64,000 nucleotides of DNA from Pseudomonas farsensis (GCF_014268805.2 NZ_JABWRF020000001.1:248001-312000); one strand, 5' to 3'. Positions 26,691 through 37,485 are shown, counted from the first letter of the stretch. Notes: a model not told the origin generated them from the letters alone. Translations and numbers: made by a program.

Positions 26691-27724
26691 CAAATCACCT
26701 CGACTGCGTGGGTCTGTCGTTCCACCAAGGTGCCGATGGGCGCAAGCTCAAGGCCCAGCTCGCGGGCTACGGCGAGGAACTCGGCTTCACCTTCGGCGCT
26801 GACCGCCACCAGCAGGCCACCGCTGGTCTGCGGGTCGCACAGCAGGTGTTTCTGCGAGTCGCTCAGTGCGGCGATCTTGTGGCCATAGCTTTCGAAGTTG
26901 CGCAAGGTGCCGCCGGGGATGCAGCCCTCGGCCAGGTAATAGTCGACGCTTGGCAGGCGCGGCACTGCCGCGAAGTCCAGGCGTGCGGTCACGCCGCTGC
27001 CTTCGGCGACTTCCACCAGGTGGCCGAGCAGGCCGAAGCCGGTGACGTCGGTCATGGCCTGCACCCCGGCCAGCTTGCCGAAGCGGCTGCCGGGGGTGTT
27101 GAGGGTGCACATCCAGTCGCGGGCCAGGCCCTGGTCCTGCTCGCGCAGCTTGGCCTTTTTCTCGGCGGTGGTGAGGATGCCGATGCCCAGTGGTTTGGTC
27201 AGGTATAGGGTGCTGCCGGCGCGGGCAGTGTCGTTGCGCTTGAGGTGGCGCTTGCTCACCACACCGGTGACGGCCAGGCCGAAGATCGGCTCGGGGGCGT
27301 CGATGGAGTGCCCGCCCGCCAGCGGAATACCGGCTTCTGCGCACACCGCACGGCCGCCGCGAATCACTTCGCGGGCCACTTCAGGCGGCAGCACATTGAC
27401 TGGCCAGCCGAGAATGGCGATGGCCATCAGCGGGTCGCCGCCCATGGCATAGATGTCACTGATGGCGTTGGTAGCGGCGATGCGGCCGAAGTCGTAAGGG
27501 TCATCGACGATGGGCATGAAGAAGTCGGTGGTCGACACCACGCCGCGCTCGTCATCCAGGGCATAGACCGCGGCGTCGTCACGCGAGGCGTTGCCCACCC
27601 ACAGGTTTGGGTCCACGGCCTGGGTGCCGCTTTCGGCCAGGATCACGTCCAGCACCTTGGGGGAAATCTTGCACCCGCAACCGGCACCGTGGCTGTATTG
27701 GGTCAGACGAATCGGCTCGCTCAT
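26690..27724 (-). CDS. selD: Selenophosphate synthase (selenide, water dikinase)
   Basis: A 344-residue AIR-synthase-like enzyme that makes selenophosphate from selenide and ATP, used for selenocysteine and for tRNA selenouridine. The catalytic N-terminal segment [15 protein letters not shown] places Cys16 and Lys19 in the active-site positions; this is the Cys form, with no in-frame TGA selenocysteine codon. I chose ATG 27724, which has GAGG five bases upstream, over the GTG six bases earlier. It is the first gene of selD-selU and is divergent from an ABC transporter with a shared 117-bp intergenic region. Confidence 0.95.
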   Translation of the reverse strand: MSEPIRLTQYSHGAGCGCKISPKVLDVILAESGTQAVDPNLWVGNASRDDAAVYALDDERGVVSTTDFFMPIVDDPYDFGRIAATNAISDIYAMGGDPLMAIAILGWPVNVLPPEVAREVIRGGRAVCAEAGIPLAGGHSIDAPEPIFGLAVTGVVSKRHLKRNDTARAGSTLYLTKPLGIGILTTAEKKAKLREQDQGLARDWMCTLNTPGSRFGKLAGVQAMTDVTGFGLLGHLVEVAEGSGVTARLDFAAVPRLPSVDYYLAEGCIPGGTLRNFESYGHKIAALSDSQKHLLCDPQTSGGLLVAVSAEGEAEFLAVARELGLELAPIGTLVERQTHAVEVI

Positions 27725-27841
27725 ACGCACCTCTACCTACAATGATTGGCGCGATTGTAGCAAAGCTGGCCTTTGTGCCCGTGGCTCTTATACTTCCCCG
27801 ATTACGCGCTAAAGCCCTTGTTCCAGAATCGGAGAACTCCC

Positions 27842-28696
27842 ATGCTCAAACGCCCTCTGGCGCTCGCCGCCGGCCTTGCTCTGTCCTGCTGCGCATTTGT
27901 CGCCCAGGCAGCCGATGTGCTGCGGGTCAGCGCCATCCCCGACGAGGCGCCGACGGAGCTGTTGCGCAAGTTCAAGCCGCTGGGTGAATACCTGGAGCAG
28001 AAACTGGGCATGAAGGTGCAGTTCGTGCCGGTGGCCGACTACCCCGCCGTGGTCGAGTCGCTGGCCAGCAACCGCCTGGACCTGGCCTGGCTGGGTGGTT
28101 TCACCTTTGTTCAGGTGCACCTCAAAGACCCGACCGCCACGCCTTTGGTGCAGCGTGAGCAGGATGCGCAGTTCACCTCCAAGTTCATCACCGCCAACCC
28201 GGATGTGAAGAGCCTGGCCGACCTCAAGGGCAAAACGTTCGCCTTCGGCTCGATCTCGTCGACCTCGGGCAGCCTGATGCCGCGTTACTTCATGTTGAAA
28301 GAAGACAACATCAAGCCCGAGAGCTATTTCAGCCGCGTCGCCTATTCCGGCGCCCACGACGCTACCGTGGCCTGGGTGGCGGCGGGCAAGGTGGATGCCG
28401 GGGTGCTCAACGCCAGCGTCTGGCAAAAACTGGTGGATGCCGGCAAGGTCGATACCAGCAAGGTCAAGGTGTTTGCCACCACGCCCACCTACTACGACTA
28501 CAACTGGACCGTGCGCGGCAACATGGACCCGGCGCTCAAGGACAAGATCAAGCAGGCGTTCCTGGCCCTCGACCCGGCCAAGCCTGCCGACAAAGCCATC
28601 CTCGACCTGCAGGCGGCCAGCCGCTTCATCGAGACCAAGCCTGAAAACTACCAGGGCACCGAACAGGCAGCGCGCGAGGCCGGCCTGCTCAAGTGA
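27842..28696 (+). CDS. PhnD-type periplasmic binding protein, probably for a selenium oxyanion
   Basis: A 284-residue substrate-binding protein with a signal peptide (MLKRPLALAAGLALSCCAF, cleavage near AQAADV). The phosphonate/phosphite-binding fold is seen in the pattern PLGEYLEQKLGMKV, LASNRLDLAWLGGFTFV and FAFGSISSTSGSLMPRYFM. The family includes binders of phosphonate, phosphite and, by annotation habit in Pseudomonas, selenate. Its position divergent from selD-selU suggests a selenium compound rather than a phosphonate; no C-P lyase or phosphonatase genes are nearby. The ATG follows CGGAGAACTCCC. The next gene starts inside its stop (GTGA). Confidence 0.85.
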   Translation: MLKRPLALAAGLALSCCAFVAQAADVLRVSAIPDEAPTELLRKFKPLGEYLEQKLGMKVQFVPVADYPAVVESLASNRLDLAWLGGFTFVQVHLKDPTATPLVQREQDAQFTSKFITANPDVKSLADLKGKTFAFGSISSTSGSLMPRYFMLKEDNIKPESYFSRVAYSGAHDATVAWVAAGKVDAGVLNASVWQKLVDAGKVDTSKVKVFATTPTYYDYNWTVRGNMDPALKDKIKQAFLALDPAKPADKAILDLQAASRFIETKPENYQGTEQAAREAGLLK

Positions 28697-29487
28697 GTAT
28701 CTGTCTGCAAGCGGCAAGCCTGCGCCATGGCCAGGTGCAGGCGCTCAGTGCCGTCGACCTGCGCATCGAAACAGGCGAGCGGGTGGCGATCATCGGGCCG
28801 TCCGGGGCGGGCAAGTCCAGCTTGCTGCACTTGATGGCAACTGCCGTGCAGCCCAGTGCCGGCCAGCTTGAACTGCTTGGCGCGCAGCCTTGGGCGCTGC
28901 CTGCCGGCGCCCGCCAGCGCCTGCGCGCGCGGGTGGCGCTGGTGCATCAGGCGCCGCCGCTGCCGCCGCGGCAACGGGTGGTGACGGCGGTGCTCGCCGG
29001 GCGGCTGGGGCAGTGGGGCACGCTGCGCGGTCTGCTCAACCTGCTGCACCCAGGCGATGTGCCGGGTGCGCGCCAGGCGCTGGCCGAGCTTGGGCTGGCG
29101 GACAAACTATTCGCCCAATGCGGGCAGCTGTCGGGTGGCCAGTTGCAGCGGGTCGGCATCGCCCGTGCGCTGTATCAACGCCCTGAGCTGCTGCTGGCCG
29201 ATGAGCCGGTGTCGGCCATGGACCCGGTATTGGCCGTGCACAGCCTGGCGCTGCTCAACCGCCATGCCCAGCAACGGGGCCTGACGCTGGTCGCCAGCCT
29301 GCACGCGGTGGAGCTGGCGCTTGCGCATTTCCCTCGGGTGATCGGCCTGCGTGAAGGGCAGGTGATGTTCGATTGCCCGGCGCACGCGGTCGGTGACGAT
29401 TTGTTGCAGGCGCTGTATGCCAACGAGCATCTGGCAGCGCCGGTGGTTAGCGCCCCAGCGTTGACGGTGCAGATTCCGCGATGCTGA
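28693..29487 (+). CDS. ABC transporter ATP-binding protein, PhnC-like
   Basis: A 264-residue ATPase with Walker A GPSGAGKSS, signature LSGGQLQRVGIARAL, and Walker B LLLADEPVSAMDP, in that order. It would power the importer made with the two permeases downstream. The GTG start overlaps the binding-protein stop by four bases, and its end overlaps the first permease by seven. Substrate assignment follows the neighbours: probably a selenium oxyanion. Confidence 0.88.
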   Translation: MSICLQAASLRHGQVQALSAVDLRIETGERVAIIGPSGAGKSSLLHLMATAVQPSAGQLELLGAQPWALPAGARQRLRARVALVHQAPPLPPRQRVVTAVLAGRLGQWGTLRGLLNLLHPGDVPGARQALAELGLADKLFAQCGQLSGGQLQRVGIARALYQRPELLLADEPVSAMDPVLAVHSLALLNRHAQQRGLTLVASLHAVELALAHFPRVIGLREGQVMFDCPAHAVGDDLLQALYANEHLAAPVVSAPALTVQIPRC

Positions 29488-30308
29488 TTGCCGCTGACCG
29501 CGACCCGGCAGCGCTGCCCCGCGTGCTGTTGACTGTGGTGTGCCTGGCGCTGCTATGGCCGGGGCTGCACCTGAGCGAGCTGAACCCCGGTGTGCTGCTG
29601 CAAGCCGAAAACCGTCAGCAGATGGGCAGCTTCGTCAGCGGCTTCTGGCCACCGGCGCACGACCGCGACTTCCTTGCCCTGTTATGGCAGGCAACCTTGC
29701 AGACCCTGGCGGTGGCCACGGCCGGCATGAGCCTGGCGCTGCTGCTGGCGGTGCCGACCAGCCTGCTGGCCAGCCGCGCACTGTCGTTGCGGGCGGCGTC
29801 GCGTGGCGGCAGGCCGGGCTGGGCCTCGCGGGTGCTGCGCATGCCGGTGCGCGGCGTGCTGGTGTTTCTGCGCAGCGTGCCGGAGATCGTCTGGGCGCTG
29901 CTGTTCGTACGCGCAGTAGGCCTGGGCCCGACGGCCGGGGTGCTGGCCATTGCCATCACCTACAGCGGCATGCTCGGCAAGGTCTACGCCGAAATCTTCG
30001 AGTCGGTCGACCAGCGCCCGGCCCATGCGTTGTTGCAGGCGGGCAGTGGGCGGTTGCTGGCGTTCTGTTACGGCGTTCTGCCCAATGCCGCAGCCGAAGT
30101 GGTGTCATATACCGTGTACCGCTGGGAATGCGCGGTGCGCGCCTCGGTGGTGATGGGCTTTGTCGGCGCAGGCGGCCTGGGCCAGCAGATCGACCTGTCG
30201 ATGCGCATGTTCGCAGGGGCGGAGGTGGCGAGTATGTTGCTGGCATTTTTGCTGCTGGTAATGCTCGCTGATCTGTTCAGCCGTCTGCTGCGCGGCAGGC
30301 TGGCATGA
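29481..30308 (+). CDS. ABC transporter permease, PhnE-like (first)
   Basis: A 275-residue permease with about six hydrophobic segments. The coupling region is readable as SVPEIVWALLFVRAVGLGPTAGVLA and the C-terminal part as GFVGAGGLGQQIDLSMRMF, both typical of PhnE. It overlaps the ATPase gene by seven bases and the second permease by four, so all four genes form one tight operon. Confidence 0.87.
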   Translation: MLIAADRDPAALPRVLLTVVCLALLWPGLHLSELNPGVLLQAENRQQMGSFVSGFWPPAHDRDFLALLWQATLQTLAVATAGMSLALLLAVPTSLLASRALSLRAASRGGRPGWASRVLRMPVRGVLVFLRSVPEIVWALLFVRAVGLGPTAGVLAIAITYSGMLGKVYAEIFESVDQRPAHALLQAGSGRLLAFCYGVLPNAAAEVVSYTVYRWECAVRASVVMGFVGAGGLGQQIDLSMRMFAGAEVASMLLAFLLLVMLADLFSRLLRGRLA

Positions 30309-31072
30309 GCCGGCTGATCAACCGGCTGGTGCTGCTGGGTATTGCCTTGGCGGTAGCGGCATCGTTCGCCTTTCTGGAGCTGGACTTGCAGGCGCTGGTC
30401 GGCAACGGCGGCCTGGCGCAAATGGGCGAGTACGCCGGGCGCTTCATGCACCCAGACCTGTCGCCCGAGCATTTGCGCGCAGTGGGGCGCGGCGCGCTGG
30501 AAACCCTGGCGATGTCCGGCATGGGCACGTTGCTGGCGATGGTCCTCGGCATGTTGCTGGCACTGCCTGCGGCTGGGCGTTTCGGCTGGCCGTTGCAAGG
30601 CGCCGCGCGGCTGCTGCTCAATGCGCTGCGGGCGATCCCGGAGTTGGTGTGGGCGGCGCTCACAGTGCTGGCTGCAGGCCTTGGGCCGAATGCCGGCACC
30701 CTGGCGTTGGCGCTGCACACCGCAGGCGTGCTCGGGCGGTTGTTTGCCGAAGCGCTGGAAAACGCCCCACCCGAGCCGGCTGCGGCCATTCGCTTGCAGG
30801 GCGCCAGCCAGGTGGCTGCGTTCTGCTTTGGCACGTTGCCCAACCTCTGGCCGCAGCTGCTGGCCTACAGTTTGTATCGCTGGGAAAACAACATTCGCAT
30901 GGCCAGTGTGCTTGGGTTTGTCGGCGCGGGTGGCTTGGGGCAGATGCTCTACACCACCCTCAGCCTGTTCCAGGAGGCACAGGCCAGCACGGTGATCATC
31001 GCCATGCTGGTGCTGGTGTTGTTGGTGGATGCATTCAGTGACGTATTGCGCCAGCGGTATGTGCGGGCCTGA
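30305..31072 (+). CDS. ABC transporter permease, PhnE-like (second)
   Basis: A 255-residue permease, homologous to the one before it (AIPELVWAALTVLAAGLGPNAG and GFVGAGGLGQMLYTTLSLF). Two different PhnE-like permeases imply a heterodimeric channel, seen also in some phosphonate/phosphite systems. It ends the operon; a REP pair follows 28 bp later and may stabilise the transcript end. Confidence 0.87.
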   Translation: MSRLINRLVLLGIALAVAASFAFLELDLQALVGNGGLAQMGEYAGRFMHPDLSPEHLRAVGRGALETLAMSGMGTLLAMVLGMLLALPAAGRFGWPLQGAARLLLNALRAIPELVWAALTVLAAGLGPNAGTLALALHTAGVLGRLFAEALENAPPEPAAAIRLQGASQVAAFCFGTLPNLWPQLLAYSLYRWENNIRMASVLGFVGAGGLGQMLYTTLSLFQEAQASTVIIAMLVLVLLVDAFSDVLRQRYVRA

Positions 31073-31099
31073 GCGCTGGTTTAGGCCGGCACGGTCTTG

Positions 31100-31214
31100 T
31101 GTAGGAGCGGCCTTGCGTCGCGAAAGGAGGGCGTAGCGCCCCAGATTTATAGTTCAAGCTGATATCGCCGGGGCCGCTTTTGCGGCCCTTTCGCGACGCA
31201 AGGCCGCTCCTACA
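31100..31214. repeat. REP inverted pair (REPIN), copy C
   Basis: The outer 25 bases of each end (TGTAGGAGCGGCCTTGCGTC at the left) are perfect inverted copies; the inner parts are more diverged than in copies A and B. It lies between the convergent ABC-transporter and bestrophin genes. Confidence 0.88.
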
Positions 31215-31246
31215 CAAGATCGAGTGAGGCCCGCACCGTTGACCGC

Positions 31247-32140
31247 CTACTTGACCATCTGCTCCTCGCACTGCGATTCACGCTGCATCGAATCCAGGTT
31301 GCGCTCGATCGTCTCGCAGATGGTGTCCATGGGGATTTGATGCTCGCTGGAGCGGAACGGGCTCTGCAGGTCGGTGCCGATGCGCTCGATCGCCAGCAGC
31401 ATGAAGCCCACCACGGTCGAGGCCAGCGGGGTGAACCAGCCCAGCGATTCCACCAGCCCCACCGGCACGATCAGGCAGAACAGGGTGATGAACAGCCGCG
31501 GAAAATACACGTAAGGGTAGGGCAGCGGCGTATTGGCGATGCGCTCCATGCCGCCTTGTGCGTTCGACAGGTCCACCAGCGTCGACTCCAGCCGCGCCAG
31601 GCGAATGCTGTCCAGCCGCCCGGCCTGATACTCCCGCGCAAGCAAGGCCGCCGAGCCGCCGAGAATGTCATTGGCAAAGTTGTTGGAGCGGTTACGCCGC
31701 TCGAATTCCTGCGGCGGAATGAACGCGATCAACTCGTCCGGGCATTTTTCGTTCTTCAAGTGCGCCGCCAGGCAGTTCACATAGGCGATATGCCGGCGTA
31801 GCAGCGTCGCCTTTACCGGGTTCAGCCCATCGTCCGGGTCGTCGACCAGCGTTAGCACCTGGCGCGCAAAGCTGCGCGAACTGTTCACCAGCGCTCCCCA
31901 CAAGGTGCGCGCTTCCCACCAACGGTTGTAGGCGCTGCTGTTACGGAAGCTCACCAGCACCACCAGCGCCGAGCCCAGCAAAGTCAATGGGATCAGCGGC
32001 AGGCTGAACTTGCTGTTGAAGAACAGCATGAAGTCGATGGTGACCAGCACGTCCCAGATCAGCAGCCAGAACAGTGACCAGCCGATGTAGCTGATGGTCT
32101 TGTGGGCCAGGCGGAAATTGCGGATGAGGAGGTTTTTCAC
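31247..32140 (-). CDS. Bestrophin-like channel protein
   Basis: About 297 residues with four or more membrane segments. Segments ISYIGWSLFWLLIWDVLVT, LLGSALVVLVSFRNSSAYNRWWEAR and the later SLGWFTPLASTVVGFMLLAIERIG match the bacterial bestrophin (YneE, UPF0187) family. The FRNSSAYNRWWEAR motif is diagnostic. Bacterial bestrophins form pentameric ion channels, cation-selective in the best studied case. No ATG fits the N-terminus; GTG at 32140 starts the conserved part (KNLLIRNFRLAHKT). A TTG at 32215 would add 25 basic residues. It is monocistronic and convergent with the ABC operon. Confidence 0.82.
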   Translation of the reverse strand: MKNLLIRNFRLAHKTISYIGWSLFWLLIWDVLVTIDFMLFFNSKFSLPLIPLTLLGSALVVLVSFRNSSAYNRWWEARTLWGALVNSSRSFARQVLTLVDDPDDGLNPVKATLLRRHIAYVNCLAAHLKNEKCPDELIAFIPPQEFERRNRSNNFANDILGGSAALLAREYQAGRLDSIRLARLESTLVDLSNAQGGMERIANTPLPYPYVYFPRLFITLFCLIVPVGLVESLGWFTPLASTVVGFMLLAIERIGTDLQSPFRSSEHQIPMDTICETIERNLDSMQRESQCEEQMVK

Positions 32141-32350
32141 AAGGGGTGTCTCGAAGCGGTGGTGCTTTATCCGACGCCACGGACGCGGTTGGGGTTCACG
32201 GCGGGGGTGTAACAAGAAATGGGGGACGGGGAATAGGGAAATAGACCACGTGAGACTGGGAAGCGGCTGGATGCCTCTGTTTGCGTGATCAAGGCAGTGT
32301 TCCGGGTTGGTGGGGATCTGCTGTACAGCGATCCTGAACGTTGATTGTTT

Positions 32351-32366
32351 GTATTCGTTAGGATAC
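32351..32366 (+). promoter_or_regulatory. Candidate operator of the toxin-antitoxin pair
   Basis: GTATTCGTTAGGATAC is an imperfect palindrome (GTATnC....GnATAC) that ends 16 bp before the toxin start codon. Antitoxins of this type often repress their own promoter through such a site. Seen as sequence; binding is inferred. Confidence 0.45.
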
Positions 32367-32381
32367 AGTCTGGGAGGTCCG

Positions 32382-32678
32382 GTGAGCTATGAAATTGAAC
32401 AAACGGAGAGCTTTTCCCTATGGTTGGCCCAACTGCGTGATCTGCGCGCACGGCTTTCGATAGGCCGGAGGATCGAGCGTCTCTCGTTGGGCAATGCAGG
32501 CGATTGCAAACCGGTCGGCGGGGGGATCAGCGAACTGCGTATCGATGTCTCCGGCGGCTACAGGGTTTACTTCATCACCCGGAACAACAGGTTGGTCCTG
32601 CTCCTGGTGGGCGGGGACAAGTCTTCACAAGCTGGCGACATCCTCAAGGCAAGGGCGCTGGCCAAGGAGTTGATATGA
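32382..32678 (+). CDS. RelE/ParE-superfamily toxin, HigB-like (Gp49 type)
   Basis: A 98-residue protein with SFSLWLAQLRDLRARLSIGRRIERLSLGNAG, then GISELRIDVSGGYRVYF and LLVGGDKSSQAGDILKAR. This is the pattern of the phage Gp49-like/HigB toxin family, which cleaves mRNA at the ribosome. The GTG start has GGGAGG 6 bp upstream; the longer upstream frame is not credible. It precedes and overlaps its antitoxin by four bases (ATGA), the toxin-first order typical of HigBA-type modules. Confidence 0.88.
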   Translation: MSYEIEQTESFSLWLAQLRDLRARLSIGRRIERLSLGNAGDCKPVGGGISELRIDVSGGYRVYFITRNNRLVLLLVGGDKSSQAGDILKARALAKELI

Positions 32679-32971
32679 GCGAGAAACTCATCCCGTTCGA
32701 CATGGCGCAGTTGCTCGATAGTGATGCAGCGATCAGTGAATACCTGAGCCAGGTGCTTGCCGATGGCGATACTGACGAGATACTCCGCGCGCTGGGCCAC
32801 ATCGCTCGGGCGCGGGGGATGTCGCAAATCGCGAAGGAGACAGGCCTGGGCCGCGAAAGCCTCTACAAGGCGTTCGGCCCTGGCGCAAAGCCTCGCTTTG
32901 ACACAGTGCTCAAAGTCATTCGTGCATTGGGCCTTGATCTCTCGGCACAGCCGCACGCCTTGGGTGGTTGA
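32675..32971 (+). CDS. HigA-like antitoxin with helix-turn-helix
   Basis: A 98-residue antidote protein. Residues 50-90 hold an Xre-type helix-turn-helix, read as GMSQIAKETGLGRESLYKAF and then FDTVLKVIRALGLDLSAQ, matching the addiction-module antidote family that pairs with Gp49-like toxins. It neutralises the toxin and probably represses the operon through the palindrome at 32351. It is translationally coupled to the toxin gene. Confidence 0.88.
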   Translation: MSEKLIPFDMAQLLDSDAAISEYLSQVLADGDTDEILRALGHIARARGMSQIAKETGLGRESLYKAFGPGAKPRFDTVLKVIRALGLDLSAQPHALGG

Positions 32972-32981
32972 GCAAAGGCGG

Positions 32982-33461
32982 TCAGGCTGAGCCCATCTTC
33001 ATCTGTACCAGTGCAACCCTGCTGCCATCTGGCGCCTGCCGCTCTTCAATGGCGAACGGCACGAACCCCAGCTGTGGATAAAGCAGCAAGCCGGCCGTGT
33101 TGTGGTTGAAGCATGAAACCCAAATCTCACGCGCGGCGAATTCTTCACGGGCCAGTTCGATCATGACCTGCACCAGATAGCGCGCCACCCCTCGGCCCCT
33201 GGCAGCTGGGGCCACGACCACATTGCCCAGCGCGCAAACGCCATCGCATTCGGCCTTGTAGAAGTTCGCAAAGCCCAGCACCACCCCGTCACCTTCCACA
33301 ACCGTGGAGCAACTGCGTTGCGCTATTGCCTCGCTCAGTTGCGCGGGGGTAAGCGGGTAGGTGGCCCTTGGGAACATGTAGAACAGCTCATCCGCGCCCT
33401 GCGGGAAGCAGCAGATGGCGGGGATGTCGGCAGTCCTTGCCGGGCGGTGACTCAGATTCAT
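32982..33461 (-). CDS. GNAT family N-acetyltransferase
   Basis: A 159-residue GNAT protein. The acetyl-CoA site is readable as LGNVVVAPAARGRGVARYLVQVMI, followed by VSCFNHNTAGLLLYPQLGFVPF, typical of single-domain amine acetylases. I start at the ATG at 33461 (MNLSHRPARTADIP); the upstream extension to 33674 crosses a REP element and is not protein-like. Substrate unknown. It is convergent with the toxin-antitoxin pair, 10 bp from the antitoxin stop. Confidence 0.85.
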   Translation of the reverse strand: MNLSHRPARTADIPAICCFPQGADELFYMFPRATYPLTPAQLSEAIAQRSCSTVVEGDGVVLGFANFYKAECDGVCALGNVVVAPAARGRGVARYLVQVMIELAREEFAAREIWVSCFNHNTAGLLLYPQLGFVPFAIEERQAPDGSRVALVQMKMGSA

Positions 33462-33555
33462 GGGCGGGCTCGCGCAGGTGGTGAAGGGCCAGCTTAGTCC
33501 ATGGGCAGTTTTTTGGATGCAGGCGCTCAGGTGTGAGCGCGCGCGTGGGAGATTC

Positions 33556-33586
33556 GGCGTGGGAGCGGGCTTGCCCCGCGATGGCC
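33556..33586. repeat. REP-like element (second type)
   Basis: GGCGTGGGAGCGGGCTTGCC followed by CCGCGATGGCC. It has the same core as the elements at 6131-6160 and 62155-62182. The remaining ~290 bp between the GNAT and ion-channel genes shows nothing else I can name. Confidence 0.72.
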
Positions 33587-33782
33587 AGCACGGCGAGTGG
33601 ATCTGCCCGACCTGACACTGTCCGGCGTCAGCCCACGGTGAAATCAACGATAAGGTCAAGATGGCTCTACACAAAGTTGCATTTTGTGTAACTTACTGTG
33701 CATCACTGCGCCGGATATGCGCGCACTCCGCGATGAAGGGGCCTCGGGGCAGACTGTTCATACAGTGGCTGAGGCGCATTCG

Positions 33783-34577
33783 TTAATGAAGTTGCCAGCT
33801 AACAAAGATGATCGTCAACATCGCGAGCAACCCCCACGTTATCCACAACGCATATTTCAAGTGTTTCAGCTTGATGGCCGTTTCCATGAGGTGAGTTGCA
33901 AATTGTTCGCGCAGGTTGGCAAGGTCGTGGCTCTGGGCGGCCACTGCACCCACTAGGGAAATCAATTGTGGATCTGCCGAGCGGCAAGGGGACGCGGCTG
34001 GAGAAGCCTGCTTGTCATCGGCGCTACCCTGGGCATTAAGCCACGAATGACGCCCCAAAAAGGTAATGACGGCAGTCACGCCGTATGCCATTCCAAGGAG
34101 GGCTTCCACAGAGGTCACGACCTTGCCGGCAAACAGCGTTGGGGTAACATCGCCGAAGCCAAGCGTGGTGAAAACGACAGTCGAATAGTAGTACCAGTCC
34201 CACGCCTCGGTGTTCGCTGTGCATTCCTGAACACCGTTTTCTAATGCGCTGCAGTGTTCGAAAACGATGAGAGTTCCTGTTTTATAAACAAAGCCAAACA
34301 AAGCAATGAAAAGCACCGCGGCCATGATAAAGGTGAGGAAAAGGATGCTTCCTTCCCAGCCACGTGGGCGGGAGGTGCAAAAAATCACAAACGTGAAAGC
34401 AGCATAGAAAACGACGATGGTGACGAGTGCCCAGTACCATGGGGCACAATGTACAACCCCGAAAGTGGCAGCGATACATAGCATGAGCACCGCCACAGCC
34501 CGCCACGGATGGTCCTTGGTCCGCTCAGCCCAACGATCCATGAATACTTTTTTTTCTGGGTCCGATGCTGTGTTCAA
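33783..34577 (-). CDS. Two-TM-type potassium-channel-like protein with GFGD filter
   Basis: A 264-residue membrane protein of the Ion_trans_2 type. Two hydrophobic segments (about 28-45 and 48-68) are followed by a third (77-101). The pore stretch YYSTVVFTTLGFGDVTP carries the selectivity filter TLGFGD instead of the usual TVGYGD, and the inner helix TSVEALLGMAYGVTAVITFLG follows. A last hydrophobic segment sits at the very C-terminus (ALWITWGLLAMLTIIFVSW), unusual for this family. It lacks a recognisable RCK domain, and ion preference cannot be deduced. Base composition looks less GC-rich than the neighbours, hinting at acquisition. Confidence 0.78.
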   Translation of the reverse strand: MNTASDPEKKVFMDRWAERTKDHPWRAVAVLMLCIAATFGVVHCAPWYWALVTIVVFYAAFTFVIFCTSRPRGWEGSILFLTFIMAAVLFIALFGFVYKTGTLIVFEHCSALENGVQECTANTEAWDWYYYSTVVFTTLGFGDVTPTLFAGKVVTSVEALLGMAYGVTAVITFLGRHSWLNAQGSADDKQASPAASPCRSADPQLISLVGAVAAQSHDLANLREQFATHLMETAIKLKHLKYALWITWGLLAMLTIIFVSWQLH

Positions 34578-34629
34578 GCGTCATCATCCTTGAGATCAAA
34601 GGCCAGGCCATTGAGGCTTTTTTTCGAGC

Positions 34630-34662
34630 AAAAAAAAACCTTGCTTGAGCAAGGTTTTTTTT
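34630..34662 (-). terminator. Terminator downstream of tRNA-Leu
   Basis: CCTTGCTTGAGCAAGG forms a hairpin flanked by an A-run on one side and a T-run on the other. On the minus strand it follows the tRNA by six bases. It could also act as a barrier in the plus direction. Confidence 0.9.
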
Positions 34663-34668
34663 CAGATT

Positions 34669-34753
34669 TGGTGCCCCGAGGGAGACTCGAACTCCCACTC
34701 CTTTCGAAAACGGATTTTGAATCCGCCGCGTCTACCAATTCCGCCATCAGGGC
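34669..34753 (-). tRNA. tRNA-Leu, anticodon CAA
   Basis: An 85-nt tRNA with encoded CCA. The acceptor GCCCTGA pairs with TCGGGGC. The anticodon stem-loop GCGGA-TTCAAAA-TCCGT shows the CAA anticodon after a conserved T. There is a long variable arm, as expected for a class II tRNA, and the T-arm is GGGAGTTCGAGTCTCCC. It reads UUG codons. It is followed by its own terminator and is divergent from queA. Confidence 0.96.
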
Positions 34754-34861
34754 TTGTGGCGCCGCAGTATAGAGAGGGTCGTGCAACCGGTCAATCGGCT
34801 TTCATGGTCAATTTTCGTCCGTTGGGCTAAACTTCCCGGCCCTGTCGAACCGAACATCATC

Positions 34862-37041
<2,180 letters not shown>

Positions 37042-37086
37042 CTGTTCGCATCCATTATTAAAATATTTGCATTAGGAGTGCACCCC

Positions 37087-37422
37087 ATGAGCTTCTTGAT
37101 TCCCGCCGCCTACGCGGACGCCGCAGCCCCTGCAGCCGGCCCAGCCGGTACCGGCTTCGAGTGGATCTTCCTGGTCGGTTTTCTGGTCATCTTCTACCTG
37201 ATGATCTGGCGCCCACAGGCCAAGCGCGCCAAAGAGCAGAAAAACCTGCTGGGCAACTTGCAGAAAGGTGACGAAGTCGTCACCAACGGCGGCATCGCCG
37301 GCAAAATTGTCAAAGTCTCTGACGACTTTGTTGTTCTGGAAGTGTCCGATACCGTCGAACTGAAGTTCCAGAAGGGTGCCATTGCGGCGACCCTGCCAAA
37401 AGGTACGCTCAAGGCTATCTGA
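37087..37422 (+). CDS. yajC: Preprotein translocase accessory subunit YajC
   Basis: A 111-residue single-span inner-membrane protein that associates with SecDF. The membrane segment is WIFLVGFLVIFYLMIWRPQ (about residues 23-41), followed by the cytoplasmic KGDEVVTNGGIAGKI domain. The ATG at 37087 has GGAG about 9 bases upstream. It starts 45 bp after tgt and precedes secD, the common order in gammaproteobacteria. Confidence 0.95.
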   Translation: MSFLIPAAYADAAAPAAGPAGTGFEWIFLVGFLVIFYLMIWRPQAKRAKEQKNLLGNLQKGDEVVTNGGIAGKIVKVSDDFVVLEVSDTVELKFQKGAIAATLPKGTLKAI

Positions 37423-37485
37423 GTTACCGGTTTTATTTTCCAGTCGGGGCGCGCAAAGCGTCCCGCGTCTTGAACGGGCGGCGTG

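Noticed and set aside
26691-26693. TTG as selU start giving a 4-bp overlap with selD
   Set aside because: The adjacent ATG at 26690 is a better initiator and gives the common TGATG coupling.
33462-33674. N-terminal extension of the second GNAT protein
   Set aside because: The translation passes through a REP element and lacks conservation features; ATG 33461 gives a normal GNAT length.
34669-34753. tRNA-Leu as an integration site for a genomic island
   Set aside because: I found no direct repeat of the tRNA 3' end nearby and no integrase; both sides are core or single genes.
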